64,000 bases of DNA from positions 124,001 to 188,000 of the forward strand of contig CAWEWR010000006.1 in assembly GCA_963812675.1 (NCBI GenBank), in the 5' to 3' direction. Each line of letters starts with the position of its first letter. Position 1 is the stretch's first letter. The notes beneath the pieces were generated by a model. It was not told the origin of the DNA. It worked only from the letters and a program-made list of their open reading frames with translations, and ran no database searches. The translations under genes and the position numbers were made by a program. This DNA is from AP-15 sp963812675 (GTDB lineage: Bacteria; Pseudomonadota; Alphaproteobacteria; ATCC43930; CGMCC-115725). Below are positions 8,409-17,743 of the stretch, piece by piece.

Positions 8409-9677
8409 ATGGCAATAACACCACGCAGCTCCCGCCGCTCCAGCATCGACATCTGGCCAGGGTTCGTCGACGCGCTGGCGCAGCTGCTGATGGTGATCAT
8501 CTTCATCCTACTGGTGTTCACCGCGGGCCAATTCTATCTCGGGGTCGCATTGTCCGGCCGCGACCAGGCATTGCAGAAGCTGCAGCAGCAGGTCGACGAC
8601 CTCGCGAGCCTGCTCGCCGTCGAACGGCGCTCCAATGATGAGCTGCGTTCCGGCACGCTCGAACTATCGTCGCAGCTGAAGAGCGCCGTCGCCGAGCGCG
8701 ACCAGCTGAGCGGCAAGCTGCGCGACGCCGACGCGATCGTCAGCGCCGACAAGGAGAAGATCGACTTGCAGCTCCGGGAGATCGAGAGCCTGCGGCGCGA
8801 CCTCGAAGCTCTGAAGACCGTCAGGGCCGATCTCGAGTCGAAGGTCGCCGCCCTGGCACAACAGCAGGAAACCGCGACAGCGCTGCGCGACCGCTCGAAG
8901 GAGCTGGAAGCCCAGCTCGCCTCCGAGCGGGAAAAGACCTCGCTCGCGCAAAAGGAAATCGATGCCCGGGACGTGCGGCTAAGCGCGCTCGGCAGCCGCG
9001 CTGCGGGGGCGGAGCAGGCGCTGAGCGCGGAGAAAGAAATCAGCCGGCAGGCGCTCACCCGGGTCGACGAGCTAAATGCCCAGATCGCCACGTTGCGCGA
9101 CCAGCTTTCGCGCATCGCGGCCGCGCTCGATGCCTCCGAGGCCAAGGTCAAGGACCAGCAGGGGCAGATCGTCGAGCTTGGCAAGCGCCTCAATCTGGCG
9201 CTCGTCAACAAGGTCGAGGAGCTCGCCCGCTATCGTTCGGAATTCTTTGGCCGATTGCGTGAGATCCTCGGTGATCGGGCTGATATCCGAATTGTCGGCG
9301 ACCGTTTTGTGTTCCAGTCGGAGGTGCTGTTCGCGCCGGGGAGCGCCGAGCTCGGCGATGATGCGAAGAAGCGGCTCGCGCCGGTGATCGGAGCGCTGAA
9401 GGAGATCGCGGCCAAGATCCCGCCGGACATCAATTGGATATTGCGCGTGGACGGGCATACCGACCACCGCCCGATCAACAGTTCCCAGTTTCCGTCCAAT
9501 TGGGAATTGTCGACCGCCCGCGCGATATCCGTGGTGCGCTTCGCGATAGACGAAGGAGTACCTGCGACGCGGCTCGCGGCGGCCGGTTTCGCCGACCAGC
9601 AGGCCCTGGATCCGCGCAATACCGAGGACGCCTACCGCCGCAATCGGCGCATCGAGCTCAAACTGACCGAGCGGTAA
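8409..9677 (+). CDS. MotB-like/OmpA-domain peptidoglycan-binding protein with long coiled coil
   Basis: A 422-residue partner of the preceding MotA-like protein. After a short basic N-terminus there is one transmembrane helix (about residues 20-43, LAQLLMVIIFILLVFTAGQF), then a very long heptad-rich coiled coil (about 50-270), then an OmpA/MotB peptidoglycan-binding domain (about 280-420) with the FAPGSAEL strand, DGHTD and the NxxLSxxRA-like helix NWELSTARAISV, ending in NRRIELKL. The ATG at 8409 was chosen because upstream codons overlap the MotA-like gene and lack a signal. The coiled coil would span much of the periplasm and set the channel far from the cell wall, unlike classical MotB. 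Confidence 0.85.
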   Translation: MAITPRSSRRSSIDIWPGFVDALAQLLMVIIFILLVFTAGQFYLGVALSGRDQALQKLQQQVDDLASLLAVERRSNDELRSGTLELSSQLKSAVAERDQLSGKLRDADAIVSADKEKIDLQLREIESLRRDLEALKTVRADLESKVAALAQQQETATALRDRSKELEAQLASEREKTSLAQKEIDARDVRLSALGSRAAGAEQALSAEKEISRQALTRVDELNAQIATLRDQLSRIAAALDASEAKVKDQQGQIVELGKRLNLALVNKVEELARYRSEFFGRLREILGDRADIRIVGDRFVFQSEVLFAPGSAELGDDAKKRLAPVIGALKEIAAKIPPDINWILRVDGHTDHRPINSSQFPSNWELSTARAISVVRFAIDEGVPATRLAAAGFADQQALDPRNTEDAYRRNRRIELKLTER

Positions 9678-9688
9678 AACCGCGGAGC

Positions 9689-10744
9689 TCAGCTCTCCGT
9701 AACCGCTTCCTCAAACGCCGCCAAGGTCGCCTCGATCGCCTCGCGCGGGAGGTCGCGGGTGATGAAGACCATGCGGGTGCGATGGTCCTCGCTCGGCCAT
9801 TCGGGCAGCAGCACCGGCGGGTGGAAAAGGTGCTGCACCCCGTGCAGGACCACCGGCTGATCGGGCCGGTCGGACAGCGCCACAATCGCCTTCAGCCGCA
9901 ACAGATCCTCACCCCGCAGGCTCGCTAAGGCGTCGAGCCAGGCCGATAACGAGGCCCAGGAGATCGGCCGTTCGCGGGTGATGCAGAACGCGCGGATGCG
10001 ATCGTCATGTCGGTTTACATCGGGGTGCCCGTGGTCCAAATCGTGTGGGTGGCCGCTCTGGAAAGCCTCGTCGCGCAGCCAGCGCCGCACATTGACGCTC
10101 TTTGTGGCCGGGTCATAGAACCCGATGTTGAAGAGCCGGGCCGGATCGACGACGCCCTGCGCGACCCACACAATGCTAGCGCTCGGGTTCAGCGTCTGGA
10201 GACGCGCTTCGATCTCCTGCCGGGCGGCCGAGCCGGCAAGGTCGGTCTTGGTCAGCAGCAGCCGGTCGGCGACCGCGGCCTGCTTCACCGCCTCGGGCTG
10301 CTTGTCGAGGGTGCCGGCGCCGTTGACCGCATCGACCGTCGCCACGACGCCGTCCAGCATATAGCGTGCGGCGACGATCGGGTCGGTCATCAAGGTGTGC
10401 AGGATCGGCGCCGGATCGGCGAGGCCGGTGGTCTCGATCGCGACGCGAGTGAACCATGGGACCTTGCCCTTGACCCGATCGACAAACAGGTTGGTCAAGG
10501 TGTCGACGATATCGCCGCGCACGGTGCAGCACAGGCACCCGCTGTTGAGCAATACGACATCCTCGCTCGAGCGCTCGACCAGAAGGTGATCGAGGCCGGT
10601 CTCGCCGAACTCGTTGACGATGACCGCCGTGGCCGCCATCTCGGGCTGCTTCAGCACGTGATTGAGCACCGTCGTCTTGCCGCTGCCGAGAAAGCCGGTC
10701 AGCAGGGTAACCGGGATCAGCGAGGATGGTTCGGTCGCGGTCAT
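9689..10744 (-). CDS. COG0523 (CobW/P47K) metal-chaperone GTPase
   Basis: A 351-residue G3E-family GTPase. Walker A is GFLGSGKTT (residues 17-25), the family metal site is GCLCC (C70, C72, C73), and the guanine-specificity motif is TKTD. A His/Asp-rich stretch (HPHDLDHGHPDVNRHDD) lies near residue 235 before the CobW C-terminal domain, typical of zinc-related members. It starts 44 bases from the divergent ZnuA-like gene and a Zur-like palindrome lies between, so I infer a role as a zinc-deficiency metallochaperone (ZigA/ZagA-like) rather than cobalamin synthesis. No cobalamin genes are nearby. Confidence 0.87.
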   Translation of the reverse strand: MTATEPSSLIPVTLLTGFLGSGKTTVLNHVLKQPEMAATAVIVNEFGETGLDHLLVERSSEDVVLLNSGCLCCTVRGDIVDTLTNLFVDRVKGKVPWFTRVAIETTGLADPAPILHTLMTDPIVAARYMLDGVVATVDAVNGAGTLDKQPEAVKQAAVADRLLLTKTDLAGSAARQEIEARLQTLNPSASIVWVAQGVVDPARLFNIGFYDPATKSVNVRRWLRDEAFQSGHPHDLDHGHPDVNRHDDRIRAFCITRERPISWASLSAWLDALASLRGEDLLRLKAIVALSDRPDQPVVLHGVQHLFHPPVLLPEWPSEDHRTRMVFITRDLPREAIEATLAAFEEAVTES

Positions 10745-10774
10745 GAGGTTGCTCGCTTTGCAATGGCCGAAGAG

Positions 10775-10789
10775 TGATATGATATAACA
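10775..10789. promoter_or_regulatory. Candidate Zur-type operator
   Basis: TGATATGATATAACA is an imperfect palindrome with five of seven half-site pairs matching, close to the TGTTATA-N-TATAACA pattern I recall for alphaproteobacterial Zur boxes. It lies between the CobW-family gene and the ZnuA-like gene and its last base is the first base of the ZnuA start codon. Zn-bound Zur there could repress both genes. Confidence 0.55.
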
Positions 10790-11691
10790 TGCTCTCGCGC
10801 GGTATCCGCTGCCTTGCGGCGCTCAGCTTGATTCTCGCCTGCTGCACCCAAGCGGCGGCAGCGGCACCGGTACGCGTCGTCGTTTCCTTCAGCATCCTCG
10901 AGGACATCGTGCGCCGGATCGGCGGCGGCGAGGTTGCCGTCACCAGCCTGATCGGCCCGGACTTCGACGCCCACGTCTTCGAACCAAACCCGGACCAAGC
11001 GCGGCTTCTTGCCAAGGCTCAGCTCTTCGTCGTCAATGGTCTCGGGTTTGAGGGCTGGCTTACCCGGCTGACCCGGTCTGCCCAGTTTGGCGGGGTGGTC
11101 GTGACCGCCACGGACAGGGTCGCGCCGATCACGATGACCGAACCCGGCGAAGCCTCGCCAGTACCTGACCCGCATGCCTGGCAAGACCCGCGCAACGGCA
11201 TCGTCTATGCCGAAAATATCGCCGGAGCCCTGGCCGCCATCGACCCGTCGCATGCGGAGGCCTACCGCCAGCGGTTCCAAAAATACAAAGCCGAACTCGA
11301 GGCGCTGGACCGGCGGGTGCGCGGCGAGTTGGAGGAGATCCCTGCCGACAAACGGCGGGTGATTACCAGCCATGATGCCTTCGCCTATTACGGCAAGGCG
11401 TATGGCATTACATTTCTGGCGGCGGAAGGGCTCAGCACCGACAGCGAGCCGTCGGCGAAGTCCCTCGCCGAATTGATCCGACAAATCCGCCGCGAGGGCA
11501 TCAAGGCGCTGTTTGTCGAAAACATCTCGGATCCGCGGCTCGTCGAGCAGCTGGCGCGGGACACCGGCACGATTCCGGGCCCGCCGCTCTATTCCGACGC
11601 TCTGTCGCAACCAAACGGACCGGCCCCGACCTACATCCGGTTGATCCAGTACAACACGGCCGCCCTGAAGCAAGGCATGCTCAAGAACTGA
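10789..11691 (+). CDS. znuA: Zinc/manganese ABC transporter substrate-binding protein (ZnuA-like)
   Basis: A 300-residue periplasmic cluster A-I metal-binding protein with a signal peptide ending near QAAAAAP. Candidate metal ligands are H62 (DAHVFEP), H129 (DPHAWQDP), H195 (TSHDAF) and an acidic residue in the C-terminal lobe. There is no long His-rich loop of the kind seen in many ZnuA proteins. ATG 10789 is the first possible start because an in-frame TGA ends at 10782, and no ribosome-binding site is visible, so the mRNA may be leaderless or nearly so. No permease or ATPase gene follows, so those components must be encoded elsewhere. The 3' end overlaps the convergent RNase Z gene by 11 bases. 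Confidence 0.83.
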   Translation: MLSRGIRCLAALSLILACCTQAAAAAPVRVVVSFSILEDIVRRIGGGEVAVTSLIGPDFDAHVFEPNPDQARLLAKAQLFVVNGLGFEGWLTRLTRSAQFGGVVVTATDRVAPITMTEPGEASPVPDPHAWQDPRNGIVYAENIAGALAAIDPSHAEAYRQRFQKYKAELEALDRRVRGELEEIPADKRRVITSHDAFAYYGKAYGITFLAAEGLSTDSEPSAKSLAELIRQIRREGIKALFVENISDPRLVEQLARDTGTIPGPPLYSDALSQPNGPAPTYIRLIQYNTAALKQGMLKN

Positions 11692-12608
11692 CATCATTCC
11701 GCGCCGAGACAGAGATACGGTCGAAATCGGCGACCACCTGGACGTTCGCAAAGTGGCGGCCGGCTTCTGTCAGTATCTCCTCCGGGTGGTAGCGCCCGGA
11801 GATGTGGGTAAGGAGCAATTCTCCGATCTCGGCGTCGCGCGCCAGCCGAGCCGCGGCAGCGGCGGTCAAATGCCCCCGCGACCGGGCGAGCGCCGCGTCG
11901 CGTTCGAGGAAGGTTGCCTCGATAACCAGCGCGTCGGCACCGCGCACCGGCTCGACGAGGCCGGCGATCTCCTCGGTATCGCCGACGACCGCGAGCGCAG
12001 CGCCGGGAACCGGTGCGCCATGCACCATTTCGGGCACGATATCGCGGCCATCGGCCAGCACGACCGAGCGGCCTTGCGCGAGCAGAGCGCGCTCCGGCCC
12101 CGCCGGGACGCCGAGCGCCTCGAGGCGCTCGGATATGAGAGGGTGCCGGGGCTCCTCCTGAAACCGATAGCCGAGGCTCTCGGTCCCGCGATGCGCCACC
12201 GCAAAGGCGTCGAGACGCCAATTCTGTCGTGCCAGAACAGGCCCGGGCGAAATCGCGCGCAGCCGGTAACTGCCCTCGCGCTCCGGCCCGATCGTGTCGG
12301 CGAGGTAGCGCTTGACGAATGCCAGCGTCTCGTCGCTGCCGACGATCTCGATGGTCCCATCCACCCGATAGAGTGCGAAGGTGGCGAGGAGGCCCGCCAG
12401 CCCCAGCACATGATCGAGGTGAGCATGCGTCAACAGCACGTGCGTCAAGCCGCGAAATCCGAGTGCAGCGCGCATCAGCTGACGTTGGGCGCCTTCGCCG
12501 CAATCGATCAGGAACCGGTTTGGGCCCTTGGTGACGAGCAGTGCCGGCAAGCCGCGCTCAGTAGAAGGAACTGCGGCCGCAGTACCGAGAAAGACGAGAT
12601 CGAACACG
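11681..12608 (-). CDS. rnz: Ribonuclease Z / metallo-beta-lactamase-fold nuclease
   Basis: A protein of about 308 residues of the tRNase Z/ElaC branch. It has the short start motif FDLVFLGTAAAVPS, the zinc motif HAHLDH (H61, H63, D65, H66) and the C-terminal THxSxRY-like motif LLTHISGRYH typical of RNase Z. It should cleave the 3' trailer of tRNA precursors in the cytoplasm or act as a related phosphodiesterase. I start it at GTG 12608, with AGGG shortly upstream, because this places FDLVFLG at the N-terminus as in the family; the longer in-frame extension to 12889 has no similarity. It is convergent with and overlaps the ZnuA-like gene. Confidence 0.82.
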
Positions 12609-12734
12609 AGAGCCCTGCCAAATTCTATGCAATTTGCGGTCGAAGCTAACCTAACACTGTCCGAGCCGGGGAGGAGATGCTCTGCCAACCCGTATAACTG
12701 ATCTAAGTGCGCTTGGGGCTCCCGGGGGAATGCG

Positions 12735-12821
12735 ATGTACCGGTTTGTGTATTGGAGCGGGGTCACCTTGCTCGTCGTGTGGAGTGTTTTCTCCGCCGTC
12801 AGCGCTCTGAACGGGCTCTGA
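12735..12821 (+). CDS. Possible 28-residue single-pass membrane peptide
   Basis: A short ORF beginning MYRFVYWSGV with a hydrophobic stretch (TLLVVWSVFSAVSAL) that would span the membrane once. GGGGGAA lies 6-8 bases upstream of the ATG as a possible ribosome-binding site. It sits between the divergent RNase Z start and the end of the convergent ydcF-like gene, overlapping the latter by 23 bases. It is too short to judge by codon use and I do not recognise a family. Confidence 0.25.
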   Translation: MYRFVYWSGVTLLVVWSVFSAVSALNGL

Positions 12822-13626
12822 CCTCGGCCGGTGCGGGAAACAGCTGTCGCGTCCATCCCATCAGCCGATAGCCTAAAAGGCCCGCCCACTCCTTGCCGGC
12901 GAGGGTGCTGTCGCCGAGCCCATCGAGAAGGCTGAAATTAACGCGCAGACCCGTACGAGGATCGATCCTGTAATCGACCGGATAGGGGATCACCGGCCAC
13001 CCCACCCCATCGAACGAGGCGATCGACCGGGGCATATGATATGCCGAGGTAACCAGGATCCAGATCGCGCCGGGCGCCGGCCGAATCAGCTCTTTGGCAT
13101 AGACTGCGTTTTCGTGGGTGCTGCGCGAGCGCTCCTCCAGGATGACGCGCTCGGGAGCGATCCCCTCCTCGACGACAAAGCCCGACATGGCCCGCAACTC
13201 GGGCAACCCGACCGGGATAAACCCACCCTCCCCGCCGATCAGCGCCAGCTTCGCTTCCGGGTGTCGCCGGGCCAAGGCTATCCCCGCGAGCACGCGGGTC
13301 ACCGCGCTACTGAACACGGTCTCGCCGTAGGAGAGCGACAACGCCGGGTCGACGGCCCCGCCGAGCACCAAGATCCCGTCAATTCTTTCCGGCAATTGAG
13401 GCCGTGGAAATCGTTCCTCCAGAGCCAGCACCATGGCCGGTCCGATCGGGGCCACGGCGAGCACCAGAAAACCGAGGAGCGACATCCCGACCAGGATCTT
13501 GCCGCGCCGGCCTCGCGAAATCCGAAACAGAAGCACGCCGGCGAGGAGGCAAAGCATCAGCAGATTGCCCGGCTGCAGCACTGCCCAGACCAGTTTGCCG
13601 AAGATGAATGTCAGTCCGTCCTCCAA
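12799..13626 (-). CDS. YdcF/ElyC family (DUF218) membrane protein
   Basis: A 275-residue protein with two N-terminal transmembrane helices (about residues 12-34 and 43-66) and a C-terminal DUF218 domain. The domain shows the expected motifs ILVLGGAV (about 88), LIGGEGG and the helix-strand ERSRSTHENA followed by ILVTSAYHMPRS. ElyC/SanA/YdcF proteins act in envelope and undecaprenyl-phosphate lipid metabolism; the precise substrate is not known. It is transcribed away from mmsA, which starts 79 bases from its start codon on the other strand. Confidence 0.83.
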   Translation of the reverse strand: MEDGLTFIFGKLVWAVLQPGNLLMLCLLAGVLLFRISRGRRGKILVGMSLLGFLVLAVAPIGPAMVLALEERFPRPQLPERIDGILVLGGAVDPALSLSYGETVFSSAVTRVLAGIALARRHPEAKLALIGGEGGFIPVGLPELRAMSGFVVEEGIAPERVILEERSRSTHENAVYAKELIRPAPGAIWILVTSAYHMPRSIASFDGVGWPVIPYPVDYRIDPRTGLRVNFSLLDGLGDSTLAGKEWAGLLGYRLMGWTRQLFPAPAEVRARSER

Positions 13627-13705
13627 CCGCGAAAAGCCCTGCCGCGGATGTCGCCGCTGGCCTATGATGCCCGTCGGGCGACAAAATCAGCGAGCGGATG
13701 CCGGC

Positions 13706-15199
<1,494 letters not shown>

Positions 15200-15212
15200 G
15201 GCGGACAACTCC

Positions 15213-15428
15213 ATGAGGAAGACCACCGTAGTCAGCCGCAGCCCAGATGTGATGGGCGGCACGCCAGTCTTTTGCGGCACCAGGGTTCCCGTGCAGACCT
15301 TGCTCGATTACCTTGAGGCCGGCGAGTCGATCGACGAATTCCTCGCCGGCTTTCCATCGGTCTCACGCGACCAAGTCATCGAATTCCTCGAAGCGGCAAC
15401 GGATCGCCTCCTCGAAACCGTTGAATGA
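15213..15428 (+). CDS. DUF433 antitoxin (VapB45-like)
   Basis: A 71-residue DUF433 protein with the family pattern RSPDVMGGTPVFCGTRVPVQTLLDYLEAG, a winged-helix DNA-binding fold, followed by a C-terminal helix that would contact the toxin. The start is ATG 15213, only 13 bases after the mmsA stop, with no independent promoter evident. The next gene overlaps it by four bases (ATGA), a usual sign of a toxin-antitoxin operon. It probably neutralises the DUF5615 protein and autoregulates the pair. Confidence 0.85.
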   Translation: MRKTTVVSRSPDVMGGTPVFCGTRVPVQTLLDYLEAGESIDEFLAGFPSVSRDQVIEFLEAATDRLLETVE

Positions 15429-15757
15429 AGGTCTTCCTCGACGAATGCATCGACTGGCGGCTGTCCCGCGACCTCGCAGATCATGAGGTCATGACCGCCC
15501 GCCAGATGGGCTGGACTTCAATCACGAACGGAGAGTTGCTCGCGCTCGCGTCGCGGGAATTCGACGTGTTCGTCACGGTCGACCGCAACCTTTCATTCCA
15601 GCAGGATCTGGACGTGCTGCCGATTGCCGTAATCGTGCTCAGCGCGCCGTCCAATCGCCTTGCAGATTTGAGACCGCTCGTGCCGCAGCTCTTGGCGGCG
15701 ATCGCCTCGGCGGGTCCGGGAAAGGCCACCATAGTCGGCGCCGGCGCGCCGCCCTGA
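15425..15757 (+). CDS. DUF5615 PIN-like toxin (VapC45-like)
   Basis: A 110-residue PIN-like ribonuclease domain protein. The conserved acidic residues are visible in MKVFLDECI (D6, E7), in the ARQMGWTSITNGELL helix and in FVTVDRNLSF (D59). It should be an RNase toxin held in check by the preceding DUF433 protein. Overlap ATGA with the antitoxin stop indicates translational coupling. Immediately after its stop (15757) the degenerate mmsA-end copy R1 begins, so the toxin-antitoxin pair exactly fills the space between R0 and R1. Confidence 0.83.
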   Translation: MKVFLDECIDWRLSRDLADHEVMTARQMGWTSITNGELLALASREFDVFVTVDRNLSFQQDLDVLPIAVIVLSAPSNRLADLRPLVPQLLAAIASAGPGKATIVGAGAPP

Positions 15758-15761
15758 GGTG

Positions 15762-15863
15762 GGGTGCACCGCCCCGAGGGCGTGCGCTTCCACACTCGCC
15801 TCAAGACCATCACCGCGCGCCGGCCTCGAGGCATCCGAATGCGTCATGCCGACAATGCGGTGA
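15762..15863 (+). repeat. mmsA 3'-end repeat, degenerate copy (R1)
   Basis: About 100 bases match the last part of mmsA: GTGCACCGCCCCGAGGGCGT corresponds to GTGCACGGCATGGAAGGCGT, followed by the GVRFYTRLKT and GIR-coding parts, and it ends in GTCATGCCGACAATGCGGTGA exactly like mmsA. About 14 bases around the AGAEY codons are deleted. It is the most diverged of the three large downstream copies. Confidence 0.75.
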
Positions 15864-16366
15864 AGGTACTCGCAGCCGGCCGGCAACAACCTGACATTGA
15901 GCACTCCGCCCTGATCGGCCTGTTTTTCCAAGAGGAGAACAGGGCTCATTCCCGGAAAAGTTTCAGTCAGGCCGTAATCCGCCTCGACCGACCTTGCAGG
16001 ATTCGCCACCATCTTGAGCTGCCACCATGGTCTCAGTGGCGGCATACCATGCGATTGTGGCAATTTGTCGGGGGCCGTTTTCTGACTGGTGCGACGATTG
16101 GCGGTCACAACCCGGCGGACGCGGTTGCACTTTTCCGTTATGGCAATTTGAACGTTGAGTCGGACGAAAGAACGCCTTTGATTGAAAAGTCGTTGCGGGG
16201 TACGTGAGATACCGGCGATGCGGTAAGCGCCCGCACTGCTGTGCGGGTGGCCACACAGGGCGGGCGGCGGCCACGTCGAAGGGAAATTAAGGGTTGCGGG
16301 ATAGAGGAGCGATCTTCGAGACCGTCCTCTTGGATGCGAGTCAGCGCGGTTCGCCTGATCTCTGTC
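15864..16366. other. 500-bp gene-free spacer between mmsA-end copies R1 and R2
   Basis: I find no recognisable gene on either strand. The longest antisense frames are shadows. Around 16201-16231 there is a further 30-base similarity to the mmsA stop region, which may mark an older, almost deleted repeat. Base composition is less GC-rich than mmsA, especially around 16040-16200, consistent with foreign or decayed sequence. Confidence 0.5.
16201..16231 (+). repeat. Possible vestige of an mmsA 3'-end repeat (R1b)
   Basis: TACGTGAGATACCGGCGATG followed by CGGTAAGCGCC resembles TACGTCATGCCGACGATG followed by CGGTAGACGCC at the end of copy R2, with small insertions. The match is short and could be chance, but its position between R1 and R2 fits a series of repeats. 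Confidence 0.35.
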
Positions 16367-16555
<189 letters not shown>

Positions 16556-16602
16556 ACGCCGCCGGACTTCGACAGCGCGCAGCGATCGCGAGACCGAACG
16601 CC

Positions 16603-16713
16603 ATGAACAAGCAGTACATTCTCAGTGAAATCAAGCGCACTGCCGCTGCGAACCGCGGTGTGGCGCTTGGTAAATCGCGATTTTTCCAAGAGACCGGCAA
16701 TCAAGGTGCGCGA
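16603..16713 (+). pseudogene. Truncated start of a nuclease-associated regulatory gene
   Basis: The ORF begins MNKQYILSEIKRTAAANRG and continues VALGKSRFFQETGN. This resembles the N-terminus of a family in which the pattern EIKRTAxENGGxPLGxxRFFxETGI is followed by homing-nuclease-associated repeats. Only about 35 codons remain before the similarity ends, after which the frame runs on without family features into the MNT gene. I take it as a deletion remnant. Its presence next to an mmsA-end copy suggests that the cassette once carried more genes. Family assignment is from memory and should be checked. Confidence 0.4.
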
Positions 16714-16791
16714 TCTTGGTCATTTTTGGGTTCTCATAGCACTCGCGTTCGCACTTCAACTGAGACCGCCGTACATATATACGAGCCCGTT

Positions 16792-17127
16792 ATGGTGAAT
16801 TTCATGCTTAACAGCGCAACCAATGATCCGACCCTCAAGCGCTTCCGCGCCGCGCTCGACGAGACTTACGGCGACCGGCTCGAGTGGGTGATGTTGTTCG
16901 GCTCACGTGCGCGGGGCGATGCGAAGGCAAATTCGGATTACGATGTCGCCGTCTTCATCAAGGACCTCGATTCGCTCGCCCGCGAACTGGATCGGCTTGC
17001 GGATATGGAGACTGATATTCTCTACGACACCGGGGCCGTCATAAACGCGCTGCCGTTTAGGGCGGGGGCGTACCGAGAGCGCACCGGGTTCATGCACGAG
17101 TTGCGGCGGGACGGGCTCGATCTATGA
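16792..17127 (+). CDS. mntA: MNT-type minimal nucleotidyltransferase (antitoxin of HEPN/MNT pair)
   Basis: A 111-residue minimal nucleotidyltransferase with the signature GSRARGDAKANSDYDVAV at about residues 36-53, including the catalytic acidic pair. In HEPN/MNT modules this protein adenylylates and silences the HEPN RNase. The reading frame is open further upstream (to 16603 and beyond), but the MNT fold starts near DPTLKRFRAALDETYG, so I chose ATG 16792; ATG 16804 is also possible. Its stop overlaps the start of the HEPN frame by four bases (ATGA). The HEPN partner is frameshifted, so this may be an antitoxin without a toxin. Confidence 0.78.
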   Translation: MVNFMLNSATNDPTLKRFRAALDETYGDRLEWVMLFGSRARGDAKANSDYDVAVFIKDLDSLARELDRLADMETDILYDTGAVINALPFRAGAYRERTGFMHELRRDGLDL

Positions 17128-17507
17128 CGCCGGACGTCCGACCATCTCGCCAAGGCACGCGAATACAAGAGCAAAGCGCATAACCTGCTGGATGTGATGC
17201 ATTACAGTGACGAGGCGGCACGCGCGGCTTATCTGGCCGGCTTTCACGCAGCGCAGGCGCTCGTCTTCGAGCGTACCGCCAGGATCGCAAAGAGCCACAG
17301 CGGATTGCGCGCAGCCTTTGCCCGGCTGGCGAAGGACGATCCGCGCATCGACCGGACATTTACGCGCTTCCTCGCACGAGCTTACAAGTCCAAAGAAATC
17401 ACCGATTACGGGATCGCCCCCCAGCGGTCGTGACCGCGGCCGAAGCTCAGGAGATGATAGACCTTGCCACGCGGTTCGTTGATCGCATCGCGGAAATCCT
17501 GGAATAG
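17124..17507 (+). pseudogene. hepT: HEPN-domain toxin, two frameshifts
   Basis: Starts at ATG 17124 overlapping the MNT stop. After MTPDVR the frame shifts near 17134-17143; the next frame encodes HLAKAREYKSKAHNLLDVM, AAYLAGFHAAQALVFERTAR and FARLAKDDPRIDRTFTRFLA, a typical HEPN four-helix protein. A second shift occurs in a C6 run at 17417-17422, after which a third frame gives AVVTAAEAQEMIDLATRF to the expected TAG at 17505-17507. Restoring both shifts yields a protein of about 127 residues, normal for this family. As read, no full toxin is made; homopolymer error could explain at least the second break. Confidence 0.75.
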
Positions 17508-17530
17508 CCGGTCCTCGGGATCGGTCGGGT

Positions 17531-17709
17531 GTTACATGCCGATCCCGTTGCCGATGGCCTTCCACAGCTTTGGCGGCTGGAAGCGTTCCTTGTTCGGCGA
17601 CATGGCGGTGCGGGGCGTGCGCTTCTACACGCGCCTGAAAACCGTCACCGCCCGCTGGCCCGCCGGCATCCGCGCCGGCGCCGAATACGTAATGCCGACA
17701 ATACGGTGA
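17531..17709 (+). repeat. mmsA 3'-end repeat, copy with 10 bases deleted (R3)
   Basis: The copy runs from GTTACATGCCGATCCCG to the TGA at 17707-17709 and matches the mmsA end over 179 bases. It has a 1-base deletion near its start and a 9-base in-frame deletion (AVRGVRF instead of AVHGMEGVRF). It ends the repeat array; beyond 17710 the sequence is unrelated. It shares with R2 several bases that differ from mmsA itself. Confidence 0.88.
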
Positions 17710-17743
17710 AGGTTGAGTAAGTGGTTCTAATGGCAGCTGGCGG

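Noticed and set aside
7235..9677. Zorya anti-phage system
   Set aside because: Only MotA-like and OmpA-like genes are present; no ZorC, ZorD helicase or ZorE nuclease follows, and the next gene is a COG0523 GTPase.
16557..16582. Extra mmsA-like fragment (CCGGACTTCGACAGCGCG) just after copy R2
   Set aside because: It resembles an internal mmsA stretch near 14888 over about 20 bases only, which is within chance for this base composition.
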